Shown piece by piece: positions 1 to 11,752 of a stretch of 64,000 nt of DNA (positions are counted from its first letter, which is position 1; each line of letters opens with the position of its first letter). Location of the stretch: contig CM106586.1 in the NCBI GenBank assembly GCA_048013815.1, positions 23,126,001-23,190,000 of the forward strand, in the 5' to 3' direction. A program made the position numbers and the translations under genes. This DNA is from Setoptus koraiensis (taxonomy: Eukaryota > Arthropoda). The notes under the pieces were generated by a model that was not told the DNA's origin, did not search any database, and was given only the letters and a program-made list of their open reading frames with translations.

Positions 1-44
1 AATAATGACCAACTAACCGGGCCGCAAGCCCACGACATACCCAC

Positions 45-200
45 ACCACTTACCTAGACAGTTACCTAGACAGTTACCCAGACAGTTACCCAGACACTTG
101 CCCAGGCATTTGCCCAGACAGTGGCACAGACGCTGGCATAGACGCTGGCACAGACGCTGGCATAGACGCTGGCACAGACGCTGGCACATGCGCCTGCCAA
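45..200. repeat. 12-bp minisatellite, two subfamilies
   Basis: A tandem array with period 12. The left part uses the unit CAGTTACCTAGA and its CCCAGA variant; the right part uses CAGACGCTGGCA alternating with TAGACGCTGGCA. The higher-order alternation (24 bp) in the right half shows that pairs of units were copied together. The repetitive reverse-strand translation (repeats of CQRL) is a by-product of the array and not a gene. Confidence 0.85.
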
Positions 201-1954
201 CTGGCTTGACTCGACTGGTGGCGAGCGCATTTTTCATTCGCCAGCCTCAAATTCGGGCCCCAAACGCGCGCCATTGAACAGCCGCGCTCCGCTAAGGGCC
301 ATTCGTCTATTTGGGGCTACGCGACAGAGCCCCTGTGGGTCGCATCTACACCCAGACAGTCCCAGTCGAAGCGTTTGGATGTTTTACGAGCCGAGAGTTT
401 TCGTGCCAAACCAAAATCTAGACACACGCTCTTGCGCCATTATCATTGTTTTGACCGGCAGTCGGGCCGGCACTGCTAATCCGCTAACGGGGCTCCCCCC
501 CCCCGGTGCCAGCTTCACCAGCATATCCGACACACGGCCGCAGACCGCTGCAGCGCGTATATTGGATTCACTAATGAGGGCGCGCGTTGCAAACTTTTCA
601 TCATTCTCAACGAGCATGCAACGAGCCGGCTCGTCCTTGCCAGCGCTCGTCAGGGTCGAGTTAATTCTGAGAGTTCAGCTATTTGCATATCGCCCAAATG
701 ATGTCGGCAACTCGCTGGCACTCCTGAGGCCCGCCGAGGTCCGTTGGGGCCCGGCGATTGTATGTGTTTCGAGTGTGTTCGCATTTGTACATGGAAATTG
801 GGGCCCGAGTTGTGCGCAAATGTACGCCGCAAGCTGAGCTGTGCCACAAAAAGGTGCGCAACTGGCATGGTTGGTGTTACCATTGAGTTACATGATTGCA
901 TTTTGAATGTTGGCGATTGAAAAGGCCAAAATAGCGGGGCCAAAATGGGCCAGCGGTGGTCTAATTGCGCCGGCCAGCCGCCGGCCGATCCAATAGTGTC
1001 AATGGGGTGTGCGTGATTTATGGAATCTGGCGACAAAATCAACAACAGCGCGCCGTGGCAAACTTAACAGTGACACTGCCAGTGCAGATCCACATGACTG
1101 ACTGACATTCAGTAATGTCATGGACACACACCGTTGCTGGCATTTCAATGGGAGCGCGTGGGGGCACGCAATCACAATACATGCTCCGTCATCGTCTGGG
1201 CAAGAGATTTTTCGTCGTCGTGATCGGATTGTTGAGCAACTCGGCCTGCCAAACGACAATCGCCCGACAGCAAACGGGCAAGCGCTTAGAGGCTTAGCGA
1301 AACATCAATATTTGGCAATATTACCCCCGTGTATATCATCTGCTGCAGCTTGACATTTCCACACAAACAAGCGTCAACCAAACAACAACAACGATTACAG
1401 CAGCGACAATGACAACAACAACGACAACAACAAACGCGAGAGAGTCCTCGAGTAGCTAAACATTTAAACGCCAGCGCGCGCGATTATATCCGCCGATAAC
1501 CGACCTGTCTTATCTGTATTGGCCGCATTATCTGTTTGTAGCCGCGAGTGTGTGCTCTCGACGGGCATGTTTTTTGTATTATGTAACAATAGCAGAATAA
1601 CAATTATTATCAACTGTCAATTACATTGTGTAAGCCGAAATGTGTTTTTTTCGTCTTCGTCTCTAGCGCTTTTTTTTTTCATTATTTATCACGTTCAAGC
1701 CACATACTGTTACATCAGCGTAATGCACCCTGTTGTCGTTTGCTCCGGCACAATTTGCTCCTCTTTACAACGTTTGTATACTACGTACGTTGAGTCAACT
1801 ACAGTTGTATTACGCAACTCTCGTGCACTATGCTCTCTGGCGCGTAGTCGTCCATTTTGTTTACTAGCACAGGTAACACGATCTACACGCAGGATATACA
1901 AAAATTATCTATTTCATCTTATCGTTTGCTCCATGTCACTTGGCTCTAATCCTG

Positions 1955-1982
1955 CACACAAACACACACACACACACACATA
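1955..1982. repeat. CA dinucleotide microsatellite
   Basis: A short CA run with one AA interruption. It is one of several CA/GT runs spread through the window. Confidence 0.85.
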
Positions 1983-3350
1983 CATATCGTGCTAGAGAGT
2001 GCGGGTTAGATAACTTATAATCTATATGCCATATCAGGTAAACATGGCGCCGATAAACGTAGCCCCCGATAGCAACGATATCCTCGCCCGGCCAAAAAGC
2101 TCAGCGGCGAGAGCCAAGTGTCCGCTTACTGTGCCCCGTATACAGTGTATACATAAAAATGCACATATCTCCGTCTCGAAGGGGCCTCACTCACACTCAT
2201 ACGGCACGACTTATACGGCATTAGGCACCCTGGGGTGAGTGCGCACACCTCGCGAGCCCGGGGGTTCATTTTTGACGGGCACCACTATCGGAAATAAACT
2301 TCAACACGTGGTGACGGTAATTATTCGCCGAGGCTCCATCGATGCATCGAAACACGCTGTACTTGGTCGACTGCAGTCGGAAATTTGTGCACCTCTACGA
2401 AGCTTTGAAGTGCTGCGACGGTGCTGCAATGGTGCCGTGCCCCAACTTTAGTGTCGACAGTGATTTGGTTAACCTGACAGTCGAGATGCATCTCAGCTGA
2501 TTGTCAGCCATCAGCCATGATTCTTGCTGGCAGGCCCATTTCGCCCGTGATGCCACCAGGAAGAGCCTGAGTTGGCTGCGAACACAAGTATGGCTAGCAC
2601 AATGAGTGTAAAATGATATTGAAATAAGAGAATTTTCACTAACGAGTTGGTGAAAATTGTAAGCTGAGGCGGACACTGGTGCGGTTTTGAGTTGTCTCGA
2701 CAACTGCAAGAAATTGCAATAAATTGCAAGAAACTGCATGAAACTGCAAGAAATGAAATGTGCTCTTCGTGTGTCATGTCGTATTCAGGCGAGATTTGTC
2801 ATTTCGCTCGGTATACAGTCGTTTTGCTGGTATCTGTGGTGCCTGGTGGAGCCTGTTTGATGTGAGTGGCATATGCCAACATCAAGTTGAAATGTCGAAG
2901 AAAGTGAGAGAGCGAAAGAGACTTTTAGACTCACTGACAATGCACACTGGCAGATTGGCAGGCTGGCCGCCTAATCAGATAAGCAGTGGTGGCTCAATTT
3001 GCCAGCGAGGCCCCAGTGAGGCCCTCCTTTCAACTTGGATCGCTTGAGTCGCCTCGCTGTTGTGACTCACAACTTGACGCTGCTGTGAAGCGACCACCAT
3101 AAATCATAATTTACCCAGGCGCGCACATATCACATCTATATCATGCCGTTGATATAGATTAATTCATACAATGATCAATGATCGCTGGATCATAAGCTCC
3201 AAATTAGCTCAACCAGCGCAGACAGCACGCGATTGGGCCGCGCCGGCACCACCAAGTGCTCAATCGAGCGACTTGGCACTCAATCTAGCAAATTTAATTT
3301 AGCGTGCTCATTGTAATAACTGTGCCACTGGCCCATTGCTGGCAAGCTCG

Positions 3351-3385
3351 CTGGCTGGCTGGCTGGCTAGCTGGCTGGCTGGCTT
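3351..3385. repeat. GGCT tetranucleotide repeat
   Basis: About eight GGCT/CTGG units with a single A-for-G interruption. Similar degenerate CTGGCT runs recur near 4700-4760, 59610-59630 and 57938-57960 (AGCC strand). Confidence 0.85.
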
Positions 3386-3629
3386 GTTGTTGCAGGGGTT
3401 GGGGTTCCGTTACCTAGAGCGAAGCCCCGCTTTGCCTCAAAACAAGCTAGGGATTCTATCAATCACTGGCACGCACAACCAACCAGACTTAATGACCTCT
3501 TCGCTACTTATCGAAATCCGCCAGACAGTATTTGCCTAGGCTCTGGGCCACGCACTATCCCGAGAGTATCCCAAACAAAGCCAGCGTCTACTCACCGAGG
3601 GTATAGTTATCTGTTCTGTCTAGCCAGAA

Positions 3630-3653
3630 AATATATATATATATATATATATA
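3630..3653. repeat. AT dinucleotide microsatellite
   Basis: An uninterrupted run of about twelve AT units in gene-free sequence. Confidence 0.9.
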
Positions 3654-6600
3654 CAATTGTCCATATACAAGCAACTCATTGTGTGATCTCTCATTGCCGC
3701 TCGTGCTGTATTCAGCCAGAAATTACGTCACACTGTTGTCGGGCGGGCCCCAGTACGCGCTACTGTGCGTCATTTTTAATAGTATTAATACTATTATCAT
3801 TATATAACCGCGCCATATGTTGTTGTTGTTGCTGTTGCTGTTGTAGTATTTTCACAGTCGACACAGGCTCAGTCAGCTAGTGGCGCTGCCGCTCGCCTAT
3901 CGTTACAGATATAACGTTACATATTAGCGTTCGCTCAACTCGGGCCCCTAGACACACTCAGAGGTGCACTCAAACCACCGTATGGGCACTCGTATTTGCT
4001 GTAACACCAGCGACACTTTGAAATTGAGATCTACTTTGAAATTTGTCGCTGATTACACAGAAGCCCACTACTCGATAAACTTGACCCTGTCGTTGTTGTT
4101 GCCGTTGTTGGCGATGTTGTTGCTGCTGTCGTTGCTGCTGTCGTTGTTGGTGTAAGGCCGACAGCAGCCAACTGCTGAATATCACAACAATTCAACAGCA
4201 GTCGCAATTATATTATTGGCCTCAAAATGAGTGGCTATACTCACTTATCTAGCCGAGAGGTAAGCCGAAAGGGAGTTGCATCATGAATACTTGAGCGGCA
4301 CCGTGATGACCATGAAATTTCTGCTAACAGCATATGTAGGTGACAGGCTACAGGCTCTAGATGAAAACATTAAGTTACTTTACGACACACACACACACAC
4401 ACATTCATACATGGAGAGAGAACTTAACCAATTGGATGACTTTATCATGGGCAAAATTAATATCATACTAGGGACCGATAACGAGACCGTAAGTAACTCC
4501 GACAATAAAGCCAGTTGGCGAGTGCACTTGAACAAATGAATCTCTACTGATCGTACGAGTGTGCATGAGTTAAAGGTAAGCCCATATGTGTACAGGTGGC
4601 TATCAACCTGATTGGTGTCAACTATAACTCTGTCATTGTCCGAACACTGTCCAAACCGCGGTACATCGCGGCGAGTAGATAAAATTATTTGCAGCTAGCT
4701 AACTGGCTAACTCGCTTGCTGTCTAACTGACTCACTGGCTGGCTCACTGGCTCACGGGTGTGCTCCAATGGAGACTCAAAAACGTGATTGATGATAGCTA
4801 CAGATGATAATAATCAAATCTAGTCGTCCATCCTGTTTTGCTGCGAGCGTGGTAAACTGTCACGGAACTGTGTGACAAGATGCCAAACCATCACAAGCAT
4901 CTCTGTAGATCTGTAGATCTGTCTATCTCAAAGTCATCCCGTTCGCCTTCTACCTGATACGATGATGTTGTTATGATCTAGTTATCACGCGAATGACTCT
5001 GGCTCTCTTTGTAAAATCCGATTCACTGCCATCAACCGAGAGAACTCACTCAACTAAATTACTTTCTCCGAAATTGTGAACCGGTGGCGCACACACGTTT
5101 CGTATGGCTATGTGATTTTGTCAAATCTTATCATCAATCTAGATTATTCAATTTTGTCAACCGACACCCTTACGCTTTGCCTGATATAAATGTGTGTGAG
5201 TTTAAAAATAAACTTACCGCTGAGTCTCGCTTGCCAACAAGGTTGCTAAAATCAATTATAAACATAGTAGTAATCGGCAAAAGCTAAATAGGACAACGGC
5301 ACTGACTTGTGAAATGGATTCGAAATTTGGCGAATGCCGTTCGAAATTCACAAGGTTTCACAAGGTAACCTGGGGAAACTTAGCTCTCAGATATAATCAA
5401 TCAGCCGAGTGTGCTAATGACATTAATATTCATAGTGTAATTAGGCATAAACTATATCACAGTATTAGCACGAACAATGTAGCTAACTTTGTTTTTTCTC
5501 AGTATCGGCTATCTAACCCAATGTACCCAATGTATGTATCTAATGCAAATCGAACATGTTTTGACGACAAACATCCAACAAATGCCTCAACATTCGCGCT
5601 CACAAGAGACTGTCAAGTTGGTGCCAACTATCCGTGGTGCGTAGATTTGACTAATTAGACATACCGGTCACAATACTGATATTACTCGTGTCTGACACCA
5701 CCGAAAAGTGCCCTCATCACGACATATCCAACCGATAATATCCAACCGATAATATCCAAGCAATGAGCTCATTAGACAGGCTTAAAAACTTTTTCTGTAG
5801 GAAACTACCAACTGATTCTCGTGAGCATACAAAGTATTTGCAACAACAAAAAAAATACTGTCAGGCGGTAGACGGATGATGCAAAAATGCAAGCTGTGCA
5901 AAGATTGTTATCGCTTGGACACACTAGACGAACAAGTGCAGTATCGCAGACAATTTTTTATTTTTGGCTTCAAATTTGGCGGGCAAAACTCTCGAGATAG
6001 GGTTCACAGTGACTGTTGTGTCTAGTCTGGATGCACTGTGTGCCATTTCCCAGTCGCTTTGAACATTGTTCAAAAGGAATCCGACAGGGCGGCGCTACTT
6101 GGCTTACTGTAAGCAGCGCAAGCGAGCAGCAAGGGGCAGTTGTGCGAAGGATTGCCAACTGGCGATGCAGCCCGTACGCTAACTTGTTAAAGAGCACGCC
6201 GAAGGCAGGCAATCAAAAAAAGGTAATGATCAATGAGACAGTCTGTGTTCGAGTGCACATTTTTTGAGCGATGCCAGCGCCTCTGGCGAACTTTCCTTGA
6301 GCACGGTTTGGAAGGGCTCACAAAGTATGTGTGTGTGTGTTTTTGTGTTGTTGTTGACGCGATTGTGCTAGTATAGAGCCAATGTGTGTTGTGGCCAGCG
6401 TTCCAACTTGGTGAACACCCTTGCGTTAGGGAATGTGCATGATCCTATATGACAAGTGATCAGCAGCTAGAATAAAAGCATTGGAATATCTGCGAACTTG
6501 CGTCATACATATACTCTGCCAATTGGTTGTACAGATAGTGTAGAGATAATAGTACAGTGCACAACAAACACACACGCACACAAGCACACACAGACGGACA

Positions 6601-7054
6601 GACAGACAAATGGGTATAGTGCAGCGCAGAGCCACACAGGCAAGAAATACACTGAATTCTCTCTATCTCTGTATATCTTTTCTTTCTGTTTCTCTGCTTT
6701 GAGTTAATGCACAATAAACAATAACAGGCCAATACACTACACTACATACACTACGAGATATATCACTAAAAATATATATATTCAAGGCAATGCGATCAAT
6801 TTACATTTGATTCTATATATTCGAGATTTATCCCAACACACCAACACACATACACACCATCTACTACCATTGGTGCCACAACACAAATATTAAAATAATA
6901 AATAAATAAATATAATTACAATTAAATAAATAAATAAATAATATTAATAACGATAAATAAATGAAATCTCGAGTTTCAAGAACAGCATCATCTTCGAACA
7001 TTGCGCTTATTGAACTGGATAAATAAGGTAACAACAACAACACATCAACAACAT

Positions 7055-7218
7055 TGTAAACAACAACACACAATAAGGAAAAGAGTCGAGTCATAGCACC
7101 AGGATCATAGCTATTGGTGATCATTGTTTAGACTCTTATTAAATCGTCAGGACTAGCACCACGATTTTGATTTATATTACGATTAAGACGACGCAGACGA
7201 CGACAAACCATTACAAAA
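7055..7218 (+). promoter_or_regulatory. Leader of the exoribonuclease gene (duplicated)
   Basis: The sequence immediately upstream of the start codon contains CGACGACG-rich repeats. It is shared, in reverse orientation and with several substitutions and one small insertion, with 15115-15290 upstream of the truncated copy. The shared block therefore includes the probable 5' untranslated region and perhaps part of the promoter. No clear TATA element was identified. Confidence 0.5.
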
Positions 7219-9696
7219 ATGGGAATACCAAAATTTTTCAGATGGATGAGCGAACGGTACCCGGGTCTTTGCATGACCGCAAAAGAATATCAATTACCTG
7301 AGATTGACAACTTCTACTTAGATATGAATGGCATTATACATAATTGCTCACATCCTTGCGATGGCGATGTACACTTTAGAATAAGTGAAGAAGAAATGTT
7401 TGAAGATATATTTAACTATGTTGAAACTCTCTTTAAGATTATTAAGCCAAATAAGTATTTCTTTCTGGCCGTTGATGGTGTGGCACCTAGAGCAAAAATG
7501 AATCAACAACGTGGAAGAAGATTCAGGTCAGCTAAGGAGGCTGCTGAGCGAGAAACTGCCGCGGTTCGAAAAGGAGACATATTACCCACCGAGCAACGTT
7601 TTGACTCAAATTGTATCACTCCAGGAACGACATTCATGATTAAATTGAATGAGGCATTGAAAAAATTCATTGAAACAAAATTGACTACTGACCCTAGCTG
7701 GCAGCATGTTAAAGTTATACTATCTGGACATGAGACACCTGGCGAAGGTGAACATAAAATAATGGACTTTATCAGATTTGAACGCTCTCAACCAGGTTAC
7801 AATCCTAACACCAGACATTGTTTATACGGATTAGACACTGATCTAATAATGCTCGGTTTGGCATCTCATGAGCCCTATTTTATGTTACTCAGAGAAGAAA
7901 TCAAGTTTAACAATAAGAAGTCCAACAATAAGGATATAGCCCGAGGAACATCGCAAAGGGTAGACTCATCTAAAATAAGTTTTCATGTACTCTATTTGAC
8001 ACTTCTGCGTGATTATATCGAGAGGGATTTTACTGTACTCAAGCCAAATTTACCATTCAAGTTTGATCTAGAGGCTACCATAGACGACTGGATATTGATA
8101 TGCTTTTTGGTGGGAAACGATTTTATACCTCATATTCCTCATTTCCATATACATAAAAGTGCACTTCCTCGCATTTTTGAAGTCTATCAATCAGTTCTGC
8201 CGGAGTTGGATGGATATTTAAATGAGAATGGTTTTCTCAATTTGAAAAGATTTAAGAAGTTCGCAAACAAATTGTCCCTCTTGGATATTGACAATTTTGT
8301 CATGTTACCAGACAACAAACCGAATGGTAACTATTCATCCGCTAACAGAAGATTGAACGGTTCTTGCAACAACGGATTGCCAGACAACAAACAAAACGGT
8401 AATTATTCATCCGCTAACAGGAGATTGAACGGTTCTTGCAACAATGGATTGCCAGATAACAAGCCGAATGGTCATTATTCTTCTGCCAACAGAAAATCGA
8501 ACGGTTTTTGCAACAACGGATTACCAGATAATAAACCAAATGGTCACTATTCATCTGGCAACAACAGATTGAATGGTGTTAGCAATAGAACTAACAGATA
8601 TCACACACCAAATGGAAAGGTCGGTGTCCACAGCTTCACCGAGGAGCAATTGAATTCATCTATTAAAGTTTGTGCTGATGGTGATTTTATGGACTTGTCC
8701 GATGATGATTTTGATAGTGATGAAAAATTTCCGGGTGAGCCACCGGTAAAGAGTAAACATCAATTCGACAAGAAGAAAGACAAGGTTAACATCATGGAGA
8801 TTTTTAGAGAGCATAAACTGGATTATTATCGAACAAAATTCAAGATCAATCCCGATAAGGAGACTGTCCGTAATATCACTCATGAGTATGTACGTGCATT
8901 ACAATGGAATTTACATTATTACTATCATGGATGCGTTTCATGGGGGTGGTATTATCCTTTCCACTATGCTCCGTTTATATCAGACGTCACAGATTTTATG
9001 TCAGTCGATCTGAAATTCGAGCGCGGTGCGCCATTTAAACCATTTGAGCAATTGCTAGCCGTTTTGCCCCCAGCAAGTTCGGGCTTGCTGCCTAGCATCT
9101 ACCGGAATCTTGTAATGTCGTCGACCTCACCATTATCTGAATTCTTCCCAGCGGACATAGAGTATGATTTGAATGGGAAGCAAAATGAGTGGGAAGCAGT
9201 TGCGTTAGCTCCGTTCATTGACGAGAAAATTCTTCTCGGTGCAACTACTTTATGTAATTTGTTTCTCACCGAGGCCGAGCGGGGGCAGAATGTACTTGGC
9301 CCTCACTTTTTGTATGAATGCAAGCTGATGCGTATTGGGCCACCACAGGGACAGAACAATCAAGCTGGACGTGGTGGTGACCACCAGAAACCAAGAGTTG
9401 TAGCCAGGATCAAGTGTACTAAAATTAGTTTGGACGGGTTCCATCTAGCCACCAATAAGATCAAGTTTGGTTTGCTGAAAGAACCCAAGTCGAAGCAGGG
9501 CTCCGACTCCGAGGATAAAGATGATTGCTTGGGCTTTCCTACACTATCAGCGATTGAGCATAAGTTCAAAGATACGCCTAAGTCTATCAACAATAACGGC
9601 AATAGATTTAGATCCAACAGGATAAAGGACGTTTTGGTTCGACCTGCTTGGAGTGGCTCGGCTCGGCAATACTCAAGAAATAAGGGATGGTCTTAA
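7219..9696 (+). CDS. XRN1: XRN1-type 5'-3' exoribonuclease, short form
   Basis: An 825-residue, intronless open frame. It degrades 5'-monophosphorylated RNA; the XRN1 family does so in cytoplasmic mRNA decay. The opening MGIPKFFRWMSERYP and all acidic catalytic positions are visible: D35, D86, E176 and E178 (in HETPGEGEHK), D206 and D208 (GLDTDL), and D301 (VGNDF). The basic 5'-phosphate pocket AKMNQQRGRRFR is at about 92-103. The second conserved block (WNLHYYYHGCVSWGWYYPF, then NGKQNEWEAV and PFIDEKILL) fits XRN1 better than XRN2/Rat1. The linker between the blocks carries four 24-residue repeats (8305-8592). XRN1 orthologues are about 1,500-1,700 residues with a long C-terminal region; here the frame stops soon after the nuclease core. 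It could be a truncated paralogue or a shortened orthologue. AATAAA at about 9964 follows a purine-rich tract. Confidence 0.87.
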   Translation: MGIPKFFRWMSERYPGLCMTAKEYQLPEIDNFYLDMNGIIHNCSHPCDGDVHFRISEEEMFEDIFNYVETLFKIIKPNKYFFLAVDGVAPRAKMNQQRGRRFRSAKEAAERETAAVRKGDILPTEQRFDSNCITPGTTFMIKLNEALKKFIETKLTTDPSWQHVKVILSGHETPGEGEHKIMDFIRFERSQPGYNPNTRHCLYGLDTDLIMLGLASHEPYFMLLREEIKFNNKKSNNKDIARGTSQRVDSSKISFHVLYLTLLRDYIERDFTVLKPNLPFKFDLEATIDDWILICFLVGNDFIPHIPHFHIHKSALPRIFEVYQSVLPELDGYLNENGFLNLKRFKKFANKLSLLDIDNFVMLPDNKPNGNYSSANRRLNGSCNNGLPDNKQNGNYSSANRRLNGSCNNGLPDNKPNGHYSSANRKSNGFCNNGLPDNKPNGHYSSGNNRLNGVSNRTNRYHTPNGKVGVHSFTEEQLNSSIKVCADGDFMDLSDDDFDSDEKFPGEPPVKSKHQFDKKKDKVNIMEIFREHKLDYYRTKFKINPDKETVRNITHEYVRALQWNLHYYYHGCVSWGWYYPFHYAPFISDVTDFMSVDLKFERGAPFKPFEQLLAVLPPASSGLLPSIYRNLVMSSTSPLSEFFPADIEYDLNGKQNEWEAVALAPFIDEKILLGATTLCNLFLTEAERGQNVLGPHFLYECKLMRIGPPQGQNNQAGRGGDHQKPRVVARIKCTKISLDGFHLATNKIKFGLLKEPKSKQGSDSEDKDDCLGFPTLSAIEHKFKDTPKSINNNGNRFRSNRIKDVLVRPAWSGSARQYSRNKGWS
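8305..8592 (+). repeat. In-frame 72-bp tandem repeat in the exoribonuclease
   Basis: Four units of 72 bp encode four 24-residue repeats, each beginning LPDNKPNG (Q for P in unit 2) followed by YSSANRRLNG-like sequence and CNNG. The fourth unit is the most diverged. They lie in the linker between the two conserved nuclease blocks and keep the frame open. The Asn/Ser/Gly-rich composition predicts a flexible loop. Confidence 0.92.
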
Positions 9697-9962
9697 GACA
9701 GACAGACCGCGAGAGAAAGGGAGAGCGAGAGAAGAGCGAGAGAAGATCGGGATGGAGAGAGAGAGAGTAAAGTAGAGAAGGAAGGAGGAGGGAGAGAAAA
9801 AAAACAGTGGAGAGAGATGGAGCGTGTGAGCGAGAGAGAAAGAGAGACAGTATGCGAAAAAGGGAGAAAGAAAGATAGAGGGGAGAGAGAATGAGACAGG
9901 GAGAAAGAATGAGACAGGGAGAAAGAAAGAGAGAGAGAGAGAAGGAGAGAGAAATTGTTGAA
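9697..9962 (+). repeat. Polypurine GA-rich tract after the exoribonuclease stop
   Basis: About 265 bases made almost wholly of A and G on the plus strand, with only scattered C and T. It begins just after the stop codon. Two adjacent copies of GAATGAGACAGGGAGAAA are visible near 9890-9925. It ends at GTTGAAATAAA and an A10 run, so it probably forms the 3' untranslated region. The long antisense frame rich in Leu and Ser across it is a compositional artefact. Confidence 0.85.
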
Positions 9963-11752
9963 ATAAAAAAAAAACTGGTTCTGGCTAGTGACAGAGTTTG
10001 GAGCCAGTTCAAAAAACAGTCTTGCGCACCCTTCCAGTTAATCTCGATAATAATTTGGACTCACTTGAATGCTAACAAAGAGCAAAGCATGTTAATTTAT
10101 ATAGCGCTTAGCCTTATCAGCCACCTGTTGTTTTGTTATACCTATGTTGTTGTTTGTTTGTTTATGATTGTGTGTGTAGTTCTGAATCTCGTTGTGCTCA
10201 CTTCTCTCATATGTCATCTTCGAAGTTGTTGTTTCGTTATCCAGTTTAAGTGGAAAATATTTGCCACCATGTAGAACGACAGCAACTGGATGAACGGTAT
10301 GGGTAGCAATGATAATTTTGTTGGAAATGCTACGTTCATTGCTCTTGCTTTTTCTCTCTTTTTTTTTCTATTCAATGCAATTTAATTTGCTACAATCATT
10401 CTATCAATACAAGTTGATCCATTACTATCTGCGCGAACGAACTAAGAAGCCAATATTGTTATCACTTGATCACGTTGTTCATTGTATATACTATATTGAG
10501 CTTGTCGCCCGACCAAATATCATACACACATGCACACACAAACATAAATCGACATATAAGCAAGCTACTCATCTGGTTAAAACAATTAAGGTTGTAGATT
10601 TTGTCGTGACGGTCAGCCAAAGTTGTTTCGGTAATCAACCTAGGTAGGGGCACACTTGTCAGACAAGGTACAACACTAGCAAGCTTGTGTGTGTGTCGCT
10701 GTTTTTGCATGCTTGAGTTTAAAAATCAATAGCGAAAGAGTTACGCAACTTTTGTTGTTGCGTGGTGTTGTTCTAATTAGTTTACAGTTGCCTTTATTAT
10801 TGTTGTTGAACAACTTCAACCACTGCTACCTCAGCTACGCGCGCTTGTTTGAGTCACTGACACTAAAGGGACCAAGCATGCAAGCAAGCACCAGCGGCAA
10901 CAACAACAGCAACAGCAACAACAAGACCATGTTGTCTAGCAACGAGCAAGCGACAGAATATGCCATTAGGCATACGTATGCGATTATTACTATTATGATT
11001 AATATTACCATCATCGTCGTCGTCATCTGATGACCGTGCGTCTTGCCATTACGGTTGTTACGTAGCTACTTATGCAACGTTATTTTTCGAAACTGCCCCG
11101 TTCGCTCTACCTACTCGTACACACAGTGTTTATCCGTTGTGTTTGGTTCTTTTCTTTCTCTTTGCTTAGCTCGGCCGTAATGTTTGTGCGTGTCTATGAT
11201 AGACCAACTACCGCTTTATTTATCGTGCAAGCAAACGAACAAGCCAAGACCAATCATTTACATGGCATCTCACGCACACACACTAGATTGTGCCCTAGTT
11301 ACCAATTAGAATGGTGTGGTGGCGAAGGAATCGTAGTTATGAAGAATATCGTCATGTCAACCGTTTGAACACGTAGCAAGTCCACGTCCGTCCATTTACT
11401 TGGCTCTGTTCCTCGTGTCGCAAACAATCATTTGAGAAATAAGAAGCGTGATACATTAGTTTGAATTTCAGCAGAAAAATCATCACCCCGACATGTCCTA
11501 GACAGTTTGCAGTTTGTCACACTGAGAGAGAGAGAGAGAGCGAGAGAGAAGGAGGACACACAATACACAATTGACAGAAGCGTGCAACCAAAGACGAGAC
11601 GGGATAAAAATTGCGTTGCAAATGCGAAAGTATTTCGGAGACACATTCAAATCTATAGTCAACGGAGTTTAGTAGTTCTAGATTAAGTACAGGACACTAT
11701 ATTCGTAATTTTTTCTCGCAGTGACAATTGATTTGTCAAATCAATACACGTC
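9963..11752. other. Intergenic region between exoribonuclease and hydrolase
   Basis: AT-rich, with GTTGTTGTT, CAACAACAG and GA microsatellites (the GA run is near 11524-11541). Open frames are short and without recognisable motifs. The last few hundred bases presumably contain the hydrolase promoter and leader; no specific element can be named. Confidence 0.5.

Larger units (their letters stand above)
1..7054. other. Gene-poor left flank
   Basis: No coding region is recognised over about 7 kb. The first kilobase is GC-richer than the rest and starts with a 12-bp satellite. The remainder contains short tracts of CA, AT, TTG/CTG and GGCT. Open frames here (for example 274-837, 1519-1995 and 5314-5658 on the plus strand) show no family motifs, low-complexity translation and no convincing splice or start context. 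The 5314-5658 frame (114 codons) is the least repetitive of them, but nothing in it is recognisable. The right end grades into an AT/AAC-rich segment that forms the leader of the exoribonuclease gene. Confidence 0.6.

Noticed and set aside
274-837. 187-codon plus-strand frame in the GC-richer left edge
   Set aside because: No ATG at its start, no domain, and overlapping frames of similar size on the other strand; GC-rich DNA has fewer stops by chance.
7219-9696. Retrocopy origin of the intronless exoribonuclease
   Set aside because: Many genes here are intronless (GRAMD1, CDC23, GNL2, innexin), so lack of introns is not evidence; the A-run after AATAAA is short and no flanking target duplication was seen.
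9608-10012. Minus-strand Ser/Leu-rich frame overlapping the end of the exoribonuclease
   Set aside because: It is produced by the polypurine tract and lies antisense to the nuclease end.
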